Assembly (NCBI GenBank): GCA_964023275.1
Contig: OZ029918.1
Span: 33,071,739-33,135,738, forward strand
Length of the DNA: 64,000 nt
Source: Norana najaformis
Lineage: Eukaryota; Annelida; Clitellata; Crassiclitellata; Hormogastridae
Reading direction: 5' to 3'
This document shows positions 10,281 to 23,900 of this stretch, piece after piece. The translations under genes and the position numbers were made by a program. The stretch's first letter is position 1. Every line of letters begins with the position of its first letter. Below the pieces are notes generated by a model. It had not been told where the DNA came from, did no database searches, and saw nothing but the letters and a program-made list of their open reading frames with translations.

Positions 10281-10567
10281 CTAGAACATCGAGTTGAATT
10301 TGTTCTTCTGGATCGAACTCTTTTCGCCTCGGACTCCAACACCGTCGACTCCCTGGTTGAATCCGCCAGAAGACTTGGAGATCTGCCTCGAGACTCCGCC
10401 ATTGGCTCCCATGCTGCGTGCCAGGTACATGCAGATGGGCAGGATCATCAGAGGCACAGACGGGGTCATGACGAAGACATGGGTCGAGGTCGTAGGGTCA
10501 AAGGACGTCGACCCCGAGAGGGCCTCCTCCTTGGCCAACTTCGGAAGGAACGGCAGCGGCTCCACGC
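10281..10567 (-). CDS. probable last exon of the fusion gene: C-terminal tail with hydrophobic stretch
   Basis: The acceptor TTCTTGACAG precedes GCGTGGAGCC. Joined to the previous exon, A+GC gives Ser and the product reads IPNS-VEPLPFLPKLAKEE, then HVFVMTPSVPLMILPICMYL and a Ser/Gly/Lys-rich end NKFNSMF with TAG at 10283-10281. Codon third positions are GC-rich, as in the other exons. The exact phase match and the IPNS-V junction favour one gene. The alternative is the last exon of a separate minus-strand membrane protein; the hydrophobic stretch vaguely recalls the end of transporter proteins, but no family is recognised. Confidence 0.55.
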
Positions 10568-13500
10568 CTGTCAAGAACAACCAGCGCATTCAGTCGTCGT
10601 CGTCGTCATCATCATGAGCACATGGCCTCATAATGGCCTCATCGATCTCCTTCTGTCGTCGTCGTTGTCGTGATATACTTCTCGTAATCATCTGCACCGT
10701 AATCATCGCTGTCGTCGTCATAGTCATTGTCATGATCATTGTCGTCATCGCCACCACCACCACCACCACCTCCACCACCACCACCAACACCACCACCACC
10801 ACCAACGCCACCACCAACACCAACGCCACCACCACCACCACCTCCACCACCACCACCAACGCCAACACCAACACTAAACTCCAACTAACACCAACACCAA
10901 CATGATAGTTATCATTTGCATATTTTTACAGATTATAAAGATAGTAGTATTAAATTAAAATTGGCTCGTAATTCAAGCAATCAATCAATCATCAACGACA
11001 CTAGATCAAGCAGGTGGTCTGTCCATGGATCTATCGATCATTCAGCTTGTATGTCAGCATCCATACATAAGTATAGCCTGTGAACCGGTCACTTAATCAG
11101 TCTATCTATCGACTGATGTCTAATCAGTTCTACGTAGAACTGTCGGGTACAGAGATGAGCGAAGTGTGATGAAGTGATCGATGGCTGGATAGGTAATCGA
11201 TCTACTGACTGTTCGGAATCCAGCTGGGAGACAGGTTTTCGTAGGCGATGCTCGTGACTCTGTTGCGGACCTTGAGCTCTCTGGCGAGACGGTGCAGCTC
11301 GTGCTGGAACGCTTCCGTGATCCGCCTGGCTTCCGGTTCAACGAAATACACTTCAGGACTCTCTCCAAGCGTTTGCTTCAGACGAAAATACCATCAAAGT
11401 AACCGAATGTAGTGTAATGTAGCAAAACCTAGTCCTAGCCTAACTTATGTAATGTAATCTAATAGCATAGTATTATAGCATGGTATGGTATGGATTGGTA
11501 CAGTATAATACTTTAACATATAATATGTAAATGTACACGTTTTTCTATAGCGACCATATGGCGTTCGACCCTCCTCATTTTCAGTGAATTTATGGGGTGA
11601 GATCCTTGACCTCTTCTGTCCGTTTGAATGGGTGCCACGCCATTTAAGGTCCCCGTGTACGGACCGTGCCAGCTAGATATTCAAATCTCTGAAATAAGCC
11701 ACGACTGGGACTCGACCAGGCATTCTCACCCTGACGCTCAGAGGCGCCTTGACGTACGCGTTAACCGATGTAGCTATCAAGGCCAGTATAGTATTTTTTT
11801 CATTTTTTTTCATTTCATTTTTTTATTGCTCCACAAAAAGACAACAGCATATAACATATTACATTTAGAAAGAAAATTCATGTGGGATACAACAGGCAGT
11901 CCCAGATAGAACTATGTTCCGCTTATTAGGGACGCCTATGTCACATGGAATGCTGTTTGAAATGACAAATAACACTGGACAACAAATTTTTACAAAAGTC
12001 ATGTTACTGAAACGAAATTAGTCAGTTCTTATCAATTTGTATGTGCTGAACACGAATATGACAGTGAAAATGCCGAATTGGCTCTAGTTTTTTTGTAATC
12101 TGAAATGAAGTAATTTTATATCGCACAATGCATGCCAATAGTGATACACTTACAGTTAATATTTGTAAAAACCAGGTCATAGACTAGTTCTTAGATTATT
12201 TTGCCTGTCTCTTGTACAGCTGTTCGGGAGCATCTCTGCGGAGTGTCCAGCAGTAGTCAGCCAACATTGTAGTGGACCATTTTCCCTGGTACCTTTGCTC
12301 CATTGTTGCGATATCTTGATGAAAACGTTCGCCATGTTCGTCACTAACCATACCACAGTTGTCAGGGAAGAAATCCAGATGGGAATGAAGGAAATGCATC
12401 TTCAGAGACATATTGCAGCGAAATTTCTAGTACTGCTTAAGCATGTCTTCTACTAGTTCCTTGTAGTTTTCTGCCCTAACATTCCCCAGAAAGTCTGTAG
12501 ACACTAGACGAAAAGCATTCCATGCTTGTTTCGCATCACCCTCCAGCAAGTTGTTGAAGCGGTCATCTTTGAAGAGTTCTCTAATCTGAGGACCCACAAA
12601 AACTCCCTCTTTAATCTTTGCTTCGCTGAGTCGAGGGAATTTTTCATGCAGGTATCGGAAAGCTGGCGAAGTGCGGTCCATGGCTTTCACGAAGTTCTTC
12701 ACCAAACCTAGTTTGATGTGAAGGGGTGGTAGTATGATTTTGTGAGCCTCGACCAGAGCTGGGTGCTGGATATTCTTCTGTCCAACTGCCATGTTTTGTC
12801 TGGGAGTCCATTCCTTCCGCACGTAGTGCAACTCTCTTGCTCGGCTATCCCACTCACACAAGAAACACATATATTTTGTATATCCTTGCTGCAGTCCCAT
12901 TAAAATGGCAACTACCTTCAAATCACCACACAGGTGCCATTTGTACCTGTTATAGTCAATGGAATGCAGTAACTGTTTTAGGTTATCGTATGTCTCTTTT
13001 ATGTGGACAGCATGCGCTAATGGAATAGATGGAAGACGGTTTCCATTGTGCAAAAGCACAGCCTTAAGACTCAGTGTTGAAGAGTCTACAAAGAGTCTCC
13101 ATTCTTGTGGGTCATGAGTGATCTGTAAGGCATTCATGAGGTCGTCAATATTGGAACAGAATACCAGATTACCTTCCTTCATAAAGAAAGGTTCCAACTG
13201 CTGATGGCGCTTTCTATATGAAGTAATTGTGACATCTTCTTCTAGAAGATTGCATTGTTGGAGTCTTGATCCTAGCAATTCTGCCTTGTTTTTGGATAAG
13301 TCCAAATCACGAACAAGGTCATTTAGTTCTTCCTGTGTTATTCTGTGTGGGGTTGATGATGCACCACAGTGAAAATCGGGATCACTGCACGCTGACGGAC
13401 CAGGAGAAGAACATGTCGGCTCACCCTTGTCCTCATCAGATGAATCAAGGAAAATATATTCTGCTGGAGGTTCTGGAATAGGAAGTCCATCACCATGTGG

Positions 13501-16500
13501 AACTGGTCTCAATGCTGACGGAATGTTTGGTTAGACTATTGTCGACTTCTTTTGCTTCGCTATTCCACCGGAAAGAGGAGGAACCAAGCAGAAGTAACAG
13601 TCATCTACGTGGTTGCTTTGCTCTCTCCACACCATGGGAACTGCAAACGGCATTGATGGTCTTTTGCCATTCAACCACTGTGAAAGCTGTGTTGTACATG
13701 TAGCACAGCATATATGCGGGGCCCATGGCTTGTCTTGGTCACCAACCTTGCATTCGAAGTAAGCATGGTATGCCTTTTTGACTTGATAAGTGATACTTTT
13801 CTTCTGGTTGGCAAATGTCACTTCCCCACAAATGTAACAAAAGTTGTCCACAGTATTTACGCACTTCCGAGGCATTACTGTTCTGTATTGTATCTAAATG
13901 GATAAAGTAATAATAGTTTTATAAAACAGTAACTTAAACTGTCTCGCACAAAGTCTGTAATATTGTAAATGCTCAACCGTTCCGACTCGCTTTATATAGT
14001 ACACTGCTGACGTCATCTTACGTCAGCAGCCGACTGGCTGTAGTTTTACATTGCATCAGAAAATGACGTAATCAACTCTGCATGATGTGTCCATGATGGG
14101 ATTATGCAATGAGGTGGAATATTACATCATTCTAGACTTATTTAGGATATTGTCGCAGTCCTACTGCATAAATTTACATGGTGAAACATAAAAAATGAAC
14201 TATATGAAATATTTTCAAAACGAGAGCCAATAAAAATTTTTTATGGTTATATTCGTGTTCAGCACACCAAGATGCTACACATTAGGGCCTTTTCCAGTCA
14301 GTAACGATTTCTATGTTGACCAGTGTAATCAACTTAACTGGCCTATAATCCAACTGGACTTGAGCGAACAAAACCTTTGTAACAAGTATAGTATGGTATA
14401 GTATAGTACAGTATAATATAATATTGTATAATATAATATAGTATAATATAGTATAGTATAGCACAGTATGGTTAGAATATCATAGCATAGTATGGTATGA
14501 TATAGCATAGTATAGCATAGTATAGTTGGTCAAGTCAGGTATGGTATGGTCTCACCCTAAAACATGAGTGAGGAATACATGACTTGAAATCGAAATACTT
14601 AAGTTTTTAGAAATAAATGACACAGGAGCAGATGAAATTAAACTGGTGTTGTTTTGTTAAACTGGTGTTATTATTTTGTGTCCGTGTGTGTATGTTAGGG
14701 ATGACGAATCTTCATTCGTATTGATGATGACCTTCGAGATTATGCGCAGTTCAACAACGTTATCCGTGTCCACTTCACATGACACACCCGGGATTCGAAC
14801 GCAGTTCGCAGAGGTGAAAACCCGTACTACCTGCGTAGCGTTGTGTATTCTTAACAATTCGTCTAGCGCCTTTTACAGGAGACCACACAGCGTCACCGAG
14901 GAGTGTTCGTGTCACAGTGCTTGTGTTCGTCCGTCGCATAGCTGTATACCTGTAAATCCCACCCTGATCGGTCTTCTCATTTCTCTCAGCTTAAACACAA
15001 CCCATCCTATCCTCCTCTCTCCCCTTCTCTCTCTGGTCTCCCGGCAACCGGACTTGGTTCTTGCCATGGTATCTTTGAACAACCCCACGGACTTGACGCA
15101 GCGCTCGTGAATAAGCTGGTGCCCTGCGCTTAGCGTTTGAGTAGCACTTTAGAAATTTCGACTTTACGATTACTATTACGATTATGATACGTTTACGATT
15201 ACGATTACCTCTTCCGGTCGGTGGATCTGCATCAGAGTGGCCAGGGAACCGTAATAGGCGTCTGGAAACTGATCCGGAAGTGTTTTGATGATGACCTCCT
15301 TCGTCACCGATTTCCTCCGGGTCATTGGCGGCTGACGCATCATGGCCGGGATGCCTGGAATGAATCCATAAAGGTCGAGGGCCTCGGTGTGGGTCGCCGA
15401 ATGCTGACATGTCATGGCGAAGATGAGCTTCGTTGCCAGTCCGGCCAGTTCAGAGATGGACGTCAGATGTGGCGGCAGAGACAGACGCTGGTCGGGGGTC
15501 AGGGTCCCGAACCCCACCCGGCTGACCTCGTCGATCCAGGCCTGGAGTTCAGTGTCTCCTTGAACGTCGTCGTTGTCGGCGTAGAACTGCGACAGGATCC
15601 CGGTGCAGTATCTCGAGATGCACGACCAAAGATGAAGGCTGTCGTCGCGGTAGAAGTAGTTGGGAAGGAGCTCCGGGTCCGTGACCCCGCGACCCTCGAG
15701 GTCCTTGACGAGATCGAGCTCGTCGAAGGTGAACTGCTTCAGGTACTTGGACATGAGCTGGCGAAATCCGTCTGATCCGATGGAGGTGTACTTGTCGAGG
15801 GCACAGCCCTTGCGCATCATGTGACGACGCAAGAGGGTGTTCGTTACCAGCGTAAATCTTCATATTAACAAAGAAACATTCTTAACTCATTATTATTAAT
15901 TAATTTATTACTATTATTATTATTATTATTATTTATTACTAAACGTCGTGCCATTTCAGTGGTTGAACCATCTACCTGGTAAAGCTTCCCTCTGGATATG
16001 CTTGTCCTTCTTGCCAGGGACGATACAATTACCCACCATCCACATTTAATAACTTTCACCGGGGACTGGGCGGGGAACGTCTCTGATATATTTGAAGGGC
16101 TCTGGGTGAATAGCTTGATGATGATAAAGACGATGATGATGATGGCAGTGATGATGTTGTCGCTGTTGATGATGATGTGAAGGTGATACTAATTGTATTG
16201 ACAATTATCATCCTGCTAATAATGATAACGACACCGATTATAATGACGACGACGAAGATATGACAGATTAAATAATAATAATCATGATATTCATTATTTT
16301 ACTAACCATAATGAAGCGATGATGATGATGATGATGATGACGACGACGACGACGATTACGATGGATTAAAATGCTGGTTTATCGAAGCTATCAACCGGTT
16401 CCTCTAACCGGAAGTGAGGTTTAAGAAGCTTGTAGACCGGATGTGACGACGACAGCTGTCGCATGGTGGCAATGGCAAACGGTTCGACGATGAAGTGCGT

Positions 16501-19500
16501 CTTGAGCAGATGTGTGATGGCAAAGTGGTAGTGGAAATCGGCGCATCGAACCCACAGCTTGGCAAGGATCCAGTCCTCAGGGGTGTCCCGCGGGGTCCAG
16601 ACGGGGTTGTCCGGTCCGGGCGTCTGGCCCAGCTGGATCGCCAGTGGAATGAGGTCACCGAACTCGCGGACGTAGAAGAGGACGACTGGACCTGCGAGGA
16701 ACCGGATGTCGGAGTCGCGGTTGATTGTGGGAATGTCTTCCAAAATGGCGTAGTCGGCAAGATAGAGGTGCCCATCCTGTGAATGAAAAAGATACGATGA
16801 TATGATATGATGATGATGATAATGATGTTGTTGTTGATGATGATGATGTTGCTGATGATGATGTAGATGATGATGATGATGATCTTTATGATGATGATGA
16901 TTATGAAGATGATGATGATTATGAGTTCTCTGCCCGAAGGCAGGTTTATTGGCTTTATGCCACCTAGGGATGAGATGAGTGAGGTGGTTTCCCGTTGTCT
17001 TCCTCACAGACAACTGTGGGTAAGCAACTTGTCCAAGGTCGCTACGCAGTGGCTTGAGGCAGATTCGAACCCGCGACCCTCCGGTTACAGACCTTACCAC
17101 TACACCACCGCGTACCACTACGATGAAATAAGATAAGATAAAATAAGAGAAGGTAAGATGAGATGAGAATAAAAGAGATAAGGTAAGGTAATATAATGTC
17201 ATATAAGGTAAGGTAATGTAATATCAGGTAATGCTATGCAGTGCAAGGCAAGGTATGGTGTATTGTATGGCATAATGAAAAGATGCTGAGGTGAGTGAAG
17301 GTGAAACCAAAACTGAAAGTGAAACTAAAAGTGAAACCAAAACTGAAAGTGAAATTAAGAGTGAAACCAAAACTGAAAGTGAAATCGTACCGCAGCAGAT
17401 TCCTCTAGGGTTTTCCCGCGACTGAGATATCCTTCGAACATGCTATCAGTCACTGGAAGCTTATCGGGAATGCGCGTGATCCGTCTGATAATGACCGGAT
17501 TGGGTCCCATGAGGAAGAACCGGCCGAAGTCAACGTCATCCTGGACGGACCGACACATGTCGCCCTTCGGTCCCTCAGGAATCTTCATCTTGCTTATGAA
17601 AGCGATGGCGAAGCGGATCTTCCTCCATCTTCGACGGGCCTGCTGGTTGCTGGGACGGTTGCGGATATGGGACTGCCTCCGGACGGGTCCCATGGCCGGC
17701 AAATTGTCTCCCATATTGGACGTCTGGCGGTGGAAGAGTGGAATGCTCGGGAAGAGACCCCTGGCGGCGGCGCTGGCCAGCACTGGCAGCAGGTTCTCGA
17801 TGGTCGTCGGATCGACGTCCCAGGGCATGCCAGAGTACTTGCCGCTCTCAAGCTGTTCGTTGACCGGAAGCTCGCGGACCGTCTGCGCCTTGATCTGACC
17901 GACCATCAGGTCCTCCATCTGCGTCCACTGGTAGTCGGTCTGGCGGTCGCGCAGTTCCAGAAGGCGCTCCTGACGCAGCAGCTCGTGGCAGTCCTTCTGT
18001 GGAAGACTCACTGCGACACAGCACGATAATACGTTATCATCGTAATCATCGTTGTCATCATCATCACCATCATCATAATTATTGTCGTCGTCTTCATCAT
18101 CATCATTATCATCATCTTCTTCTTCTTCTTCTTCTGCTCCCTACTTCCCCCTCCTTACTCTCCCCATCCTCTGCTGTCCGTGAACATGGAATCATGCTTG
18201 ACTCAACACTCCCTCAAACCTCAGGTAGGTGCAACTTCTGGAATGTGCCTGTTTCACCTCAGAAGGATCCGACAACTTATGTAATGTCATCATTGACGTC
18301 GTATTCATAATCGTCGTCGTCGTTGTTGTTGTCAGTATTATATTCATCATTGCAAGCATCATAAGGATCTTTAATACACTGCCAATAAGTCCATAGACAT
18401 TTGATAGGACGCAGGAGATTAATTGTACTTCAAAACAGAGCTATTCGCATTATTACAGGAAACTCGCCATATTCTTCCTCTAATAAACTCTCTTATGGCT
18501 ACAACATTTTACAAATTGAGCAGATTAATAAGCTGCAAATTAGTGAATTTATGTATCGATTTGCTCATAACCTACTTCCCTCTGTTTTCATTGGTTACTT
18601 CTCCAGTATATCTGAACTCCATATGCATCTTACTAGATCTCGGGGTGATTTCCGTGGACGTTTTGCCCGTACTAATACTCGACTGTTTTCAATGAAATGT
18701 GCTGGTCCTTCTGTTTGGAATAGTATATCCCACGATATTCGTAATGAGCCTAATGTATTATTGTTTAAGAAATCAATGCGGGCTTACCTAAACGATCTAA
18801 ATAAATAAAAATTTGTTTTTTAGTTTTCACTAGTTAAGGTTTATTATTTTTTGTTTTTTCTTTATTTCAGCTCGTTCAGATACTGACTAATTTTTCAGTT
18901 TGATGCTGTTAATCACTCGTCATCTAGTAATAGCTTTTGTTACAGAGGGGGGACCCTAATAAGCGGGACTTCGGTCCCTTCTGGGCCTTCCTTGTGTATC
19001 CTAACATTATTCTGTGTATCGTGTTTATTGCTGCCTATTTCCTTTTGGATCAGTAAATGTTCATTCAATCATGTGAACTTTATGGGTCCTGTTTGGTATA
19101 GTATGAGCCCCAAATGGGCAGGCCTCATCCAACTTCATGGAGTTATTATTTTGATAAGAACATCGTGTTGGCTCAACCACATGCAAGCCTAACGCTTAAA
19201 ATGCTTGACAGTCCTAGTTGTCTCATGAAAGCATCAATCTACGCATGATCTACACTAGTATCAGCGAAAAACTAGAGTGATATCTGTAGTTGGAAGGAGA
19301 GTAAGGCCTATCGACGTAAGCGTGTAAAAAGAATGAGAAAATGCAACCCGTTAGAGGAGTTAATAGTGTGAACCAGCTTTGAGACGCTTACCTCCTTTGC
19401 CATTTTGAAATGCACCCTATCGAACACTAGATAGTAGATACCAGTCGTAGGGTTTCAAAAGGCGCTAAGTGACAGTTTAGCTGCGCATACATGTAATGCA

Positions 19501-22500
19501 ATGTAATGTAACAAGCATTTATATAGCGCCTTTCAAGCATCTCTCAAAAGCTCTGGGCTCATGGCTATCCACACGATCTAAACAAGTGCGTCATAAGGTG
19601 AACAGAAAATGAATGTCGAGTTACATACGTAGCACATATACACACTCACCTTCACCGGGTCGGAGCGTGACCTTGGATAGGACTATGCTGTGACAGGGGA
19701 AGTGCTGGACTCGGAGTCTCTCTGGATCGGACAGAACGACGAAGCGTAGGTACCATTCGTCCGTGATGTGCCTGTGCCGGACGGCCATCTCGACGGCCAG
19801 GATCTCACCCACTGGTTCCGTGTTGATGATGAAGTGTTCCATTCCCTCCTTCGAAGGAAGCAGATTCTCTTCCTCCTCGTCTTCCAGGCGGTAGTCCAGG
19901 CGCTGCGGAGCGGTCCTTCCACGCGTTCCTGAACATATGGAAAAGAACGGAGATGGTGTTGAAAGGAATCAGCGCCTTTAGAGGCTCTGAAAGGTGCGAT
20001 ATAAATATCCAGATGCACACAAGAAATGCCTCGAAAAGCAAACATATCTACATGGTCAAAGAAATTAACAGCGAAAACCTTAACTGTATTCGTAACTGTA
20101 ATTAGCATGGTAAATTTGTATAGCGCCTGTTCTGGAAAAAGTACTCAGAGGCGCGCAGCCCTCCACCCCCTCAACCCTAACCCTAACCCTTTGTCTGTGT
20201 GTTTGTCTGTCTCTCCTGCCTGCACTGACTCTCAATCTGTGTGTCTTCCATCTCTCTTTCGGTCTATTTCGATTCTTTATACGCAGGTCTACTTGTTGCA
20301 GTTGCCACGCTGTTGACTATCAGAATCTGCGCCTCTCCCTCTCTCTGCCCGATCGTCTTGCAGTAATTCTATCCGCATCTGACAACTCCGGTAAATGAAT
20401 TCGATAGATCAAAATGTTTACCCAATGCCTACCAGACACAAAAGTATCAGCAGCAGCAGCAATTATAAAAATACGATAAATCAAATAAATTATTTTTTTA
20501 GTTCGGCTGCACACTCATTGGGGAAGGTCAGAAAAGGTAAGTTAAGGTAAGATAAAGACAATGCAAGGTACGCCAAGGTAAGATAAGGTAAGGTACGGCA
20601 AGGTATGGTAGTCTAAAACAAGACAAGCTACGGCAAGATAAGGTGAGGTAAAGTATGATAAGGTTATGGAGGCTGAAATAAGCTATAAGTTATAAAAAAG
20701 CTTGGCCTATATGGGTCAGGTCAGGTCAGGTCAAGTATAATAAGGTAAAACAAACACCCTATTAAAAATGGTCCAGAAAGGTTGGCCTTGAAATATTGGT
20801 CCTCCAGTACAGGGTTCAGATCGACTGAAGCGCAGACACGGCAGACAGAACAGCAATCTTAGTCGTCGTCGTTATCATAATCATCATAATCATCGTCTTG
20901 CTTACTTGTCTTCCTCATCAAATCGCTAGCACTAGTGCACAAGATCGGAAGGCATCTTTTTCGGCTTCGACAGGTATTAAAAAGGAGCTATATGAGCGTC
21001 CAGTTGCATTAGATAGTGCCAGTCCCAACCTGGATAAAGGAGGAGGGCGACGTCAACGACCTTTGATGCCATAAGATATCGTTAAACATTTGAAACTACT
21101 ATTACATTACATCGCATCGTATTACATTAAACAGCGTTTGTGAGAGGTATTGTAAGGGCGCTATTTTAAGTTTTCGGAGACATGCATAAGTGCTCTGATA
21201 AACACATACATGCATATATGTAAACACGTATTACTTTACTCTGTATTACATTGCATTGCAGCTTTTCCCAGGCGCTCCAGCCAATCCACACAGAGGCTGC
21301 TTTTCGTCTCTCTCGCAGTGCTCGGTCTTTCCCTCGGGAACTGATTCCCGTTTTCTGTTTGGCCGAAACTGACAGCAGTCAGAGGCCGTGAATGCAAAAC
21401 TCGTCGGCTTGTTTCGTATCCAAACATTGCCAGCTTATCTGATTTGAGCTTGCATAACATCCGGAGACTTCGCCTCCACAGCTGGCGCTACAGAAAGCTA
21501 ACTGACATTACACGAAAAAGTACTATACTCGAACTGGTACAAGTGAACCCGAGACCCTTGAGGGTGAAGACACAACACATAACAGGATTCAGCGACAGAC
21601 AGACACACGTGACCAAATAAATAAGAGAAGAGCGACACTAAGAAGAACAGAGGCTCGAAAACACGTACATACACGGACAAGCACGCATACACGAAAGACA
21701 CAGAGAATAATACTAAATGAACAAATGAACGGTAGAGACAGACAAAAAACGGACATACACAGGGTCGCGTAGCCAAACAGAGAAGGATAGCGACGCTGAT
21801 ACTGAACAGTACAAAGATACCCCCAAGAAACAGGGCAAAGAGCGAGACGGTCAGACAGTAATTATCTTTACCGATGAGGGTTACGAAGACATCTACCCTG
21901 GGTTTGGTATCTTTGACCGGCGCGGTGCACAGCGTCACATAATGCTGGATCTTGCCCCTCCGCGCAACCTCCTTCTTTAAGTACTCGTCATCCTTCCAGG
22001 ATGTCCCTTGCAGGTGGTCGATCTCAAAGCGTGTGTACATGCCGGAGCAGACGTGCTGGAAGCTCCGATAGTCGTAGACGGATGTTGGCGGAATGAAACG
22101 CAGGCAGGACGGTTTGTCGACGATGTTGAAATAGGTTCGGCAGAGAGCGGAGAGAGGAATGGTCGTTGTCAGCTGGATGTTCATCAGATCGATCCAGGGA
22201 TACTTGCGCTCGTCCCAGATCTAACAATGATAATAATGATAATCACAATGCTGCTGCTACTGCTACTACTACTACTACTACTACTATTATTATTATCATT
22301 TCCATTATTATTATTATTGTCATTATCATTTTTATTATCATCATCATTGTTATTGTTGTTGTTGTTATTATTATTATTGTTATTTCGGCTGCCAATGTCG
22401 TATAATACACACGTTAGCTCCGCTACGCAATGCTAGAGAGCAGTACTTTCCAGTATTTAACGACTTACTATGGCTGCCAAGGCCGTTGACGTCGACCTCA

Positions 22501-23857
22501 CCTTGCAATTTTGGTTTGTATCTTGTTGCTATCGATTTAACGAATATATTGAGTGTATGGCGTCGGAGAAAAAGATTTAAAGGTGTCTGAACAGTTCCTA
22601 TTATTATTTTTACCCGAGAAGAAGATTGCTAAGAAGAATAATGCAAAGAAGAATAATGCAAGAAGAAGAATGCAAAGAAGTATGCAAAGAAGAATGCAAA
22701 GAAGAAGAAGAATGTAAAGAAGAAGAAGAAGAAGATGAAGAGGAGGAGGAGGAGCAGGAGGAGGAGCAGAAGGAGGAGGAAGAGGAGGAGAAGAAGAAGA
22801 AGAATGCAAAGACGAAGAATGAAAATAAGAAGAACGCAAAGAAGAAGAAGAATGCAAAGAAGAAGAAGAATGCAAAGAAGAAGAAGAATGCAAAGAAGAA
22901 GAATGCAAAGAAGAAGAATGCAAAGAATGCAAAGAAGAAGAAGAACGCGAAGAAGAAGAATGCGAAGAAGAACGCGAAGAAGAAAAAGACGAAGAAGAAG
23001 CAGCAGCAGCAGAAGAAGAAGAAAGAAGAAGAAGACGATGATGTCAACTGAGGTGAAAATTACGATGGTTTCTGAGCTTGCATCGTTATTAGCATGAAAC
23101 AGACCAACTGAGGATTCCAAAGTTCGTAGTCGAGGTCGTTGCTGATCTGGATCTGAAGATGGTAGCGGATGGCGTTGAATCCCTCCATGCGCTGCATGAA
23201 CTCGTTCCTCAGGTAATACCTCGACCTCGTCTCGTTCGCACTCCGTGACCTCTGCCACGGATGTTCCTGTTCCTCCTCGTCAAGGAGACCGGACTCACGG
23301 CGACACGGGATTCCCGGAACAAGCCGGAACCTAACGAGGCGATGAACCTCGTCCTTTGGAATGAACTGGTAGGTGATTTGACTGTGGTAGGTCAGGTCGG
23401 CAAAAGAACTCGGAGCCCGACGCATCGCGTCCACGAAGGCAAAATAGCTGCACCAATATCACACAATGCAATCATTTACAGTAATAAGATGGAGTGCGAT
23501 ACAATGCAATAGTAATACAATTCAGTAAAATACAATAGAATGTAAGAAATATCATGCTAATGAATGCAATATTATACTATACTATATAGTCCACTACGTT
23601 GGACTACACTACACTATGCTATGATATACTATATTATATTCTACACTATGCAATAAATACAATATAAAGTATACTATAAAATATAAGACAATGCTGCAAA
23701 ATTCAACACAATGTATAGTGCCATACAATACATTACGATGCAATGCAACACAAATGCTATACAATATTTTAATAGACCCGACAAATCTTATACAATCAAA
23801 TCCTATTCTATCACATTCCACTCTCTCTTCACACAGTCAGTATATAGCCTCAACCTC

Positions 23858-23900
<43 letters not shown>

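Larger units (their letters stand above)
12043..14265 (-). mobile_element. DNA-transposon-like element with 17-bp inverted ends
   Basis: gtgctgaacacgaatat at 12043-12059 is exactly inverted at 14249-14265. The enclosed 2.2 kb hold one broken ORF on the minus strand. A TATATAAA box (13992-13999) and a TGACGTCA element (14008-14015) lie upstream of the ORF. No target-site duplication was identified, so the true borders may differ. It sits in an intron of the fusion gene in the same orientation. Confidence 0.65.

Noticed and set aside
10281-10567. Reading the tail exon as the end of an SLC6-type transporter or a sideroflexin
   Set aside because: Only a loose hydrophobic pattern matches; no family motif is present, while the junction to the lipoxygenase exon is exact.
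10038-10673. 211-codon plus-strand frame
   Set aside because: It is the shadow of the 10-bp array and of the tail exon on the other strand.
10590-10905. Gly/Val- and Thr-rich frames
   Set aside because: They are products of the CCA/GTC trinucleotide repeat.
22537-23258. Large Lys/Glu/Arg- or Phe/Leu/Ser-rich frames
   Set aside because: They follow the GAA triplet period in all six frames.
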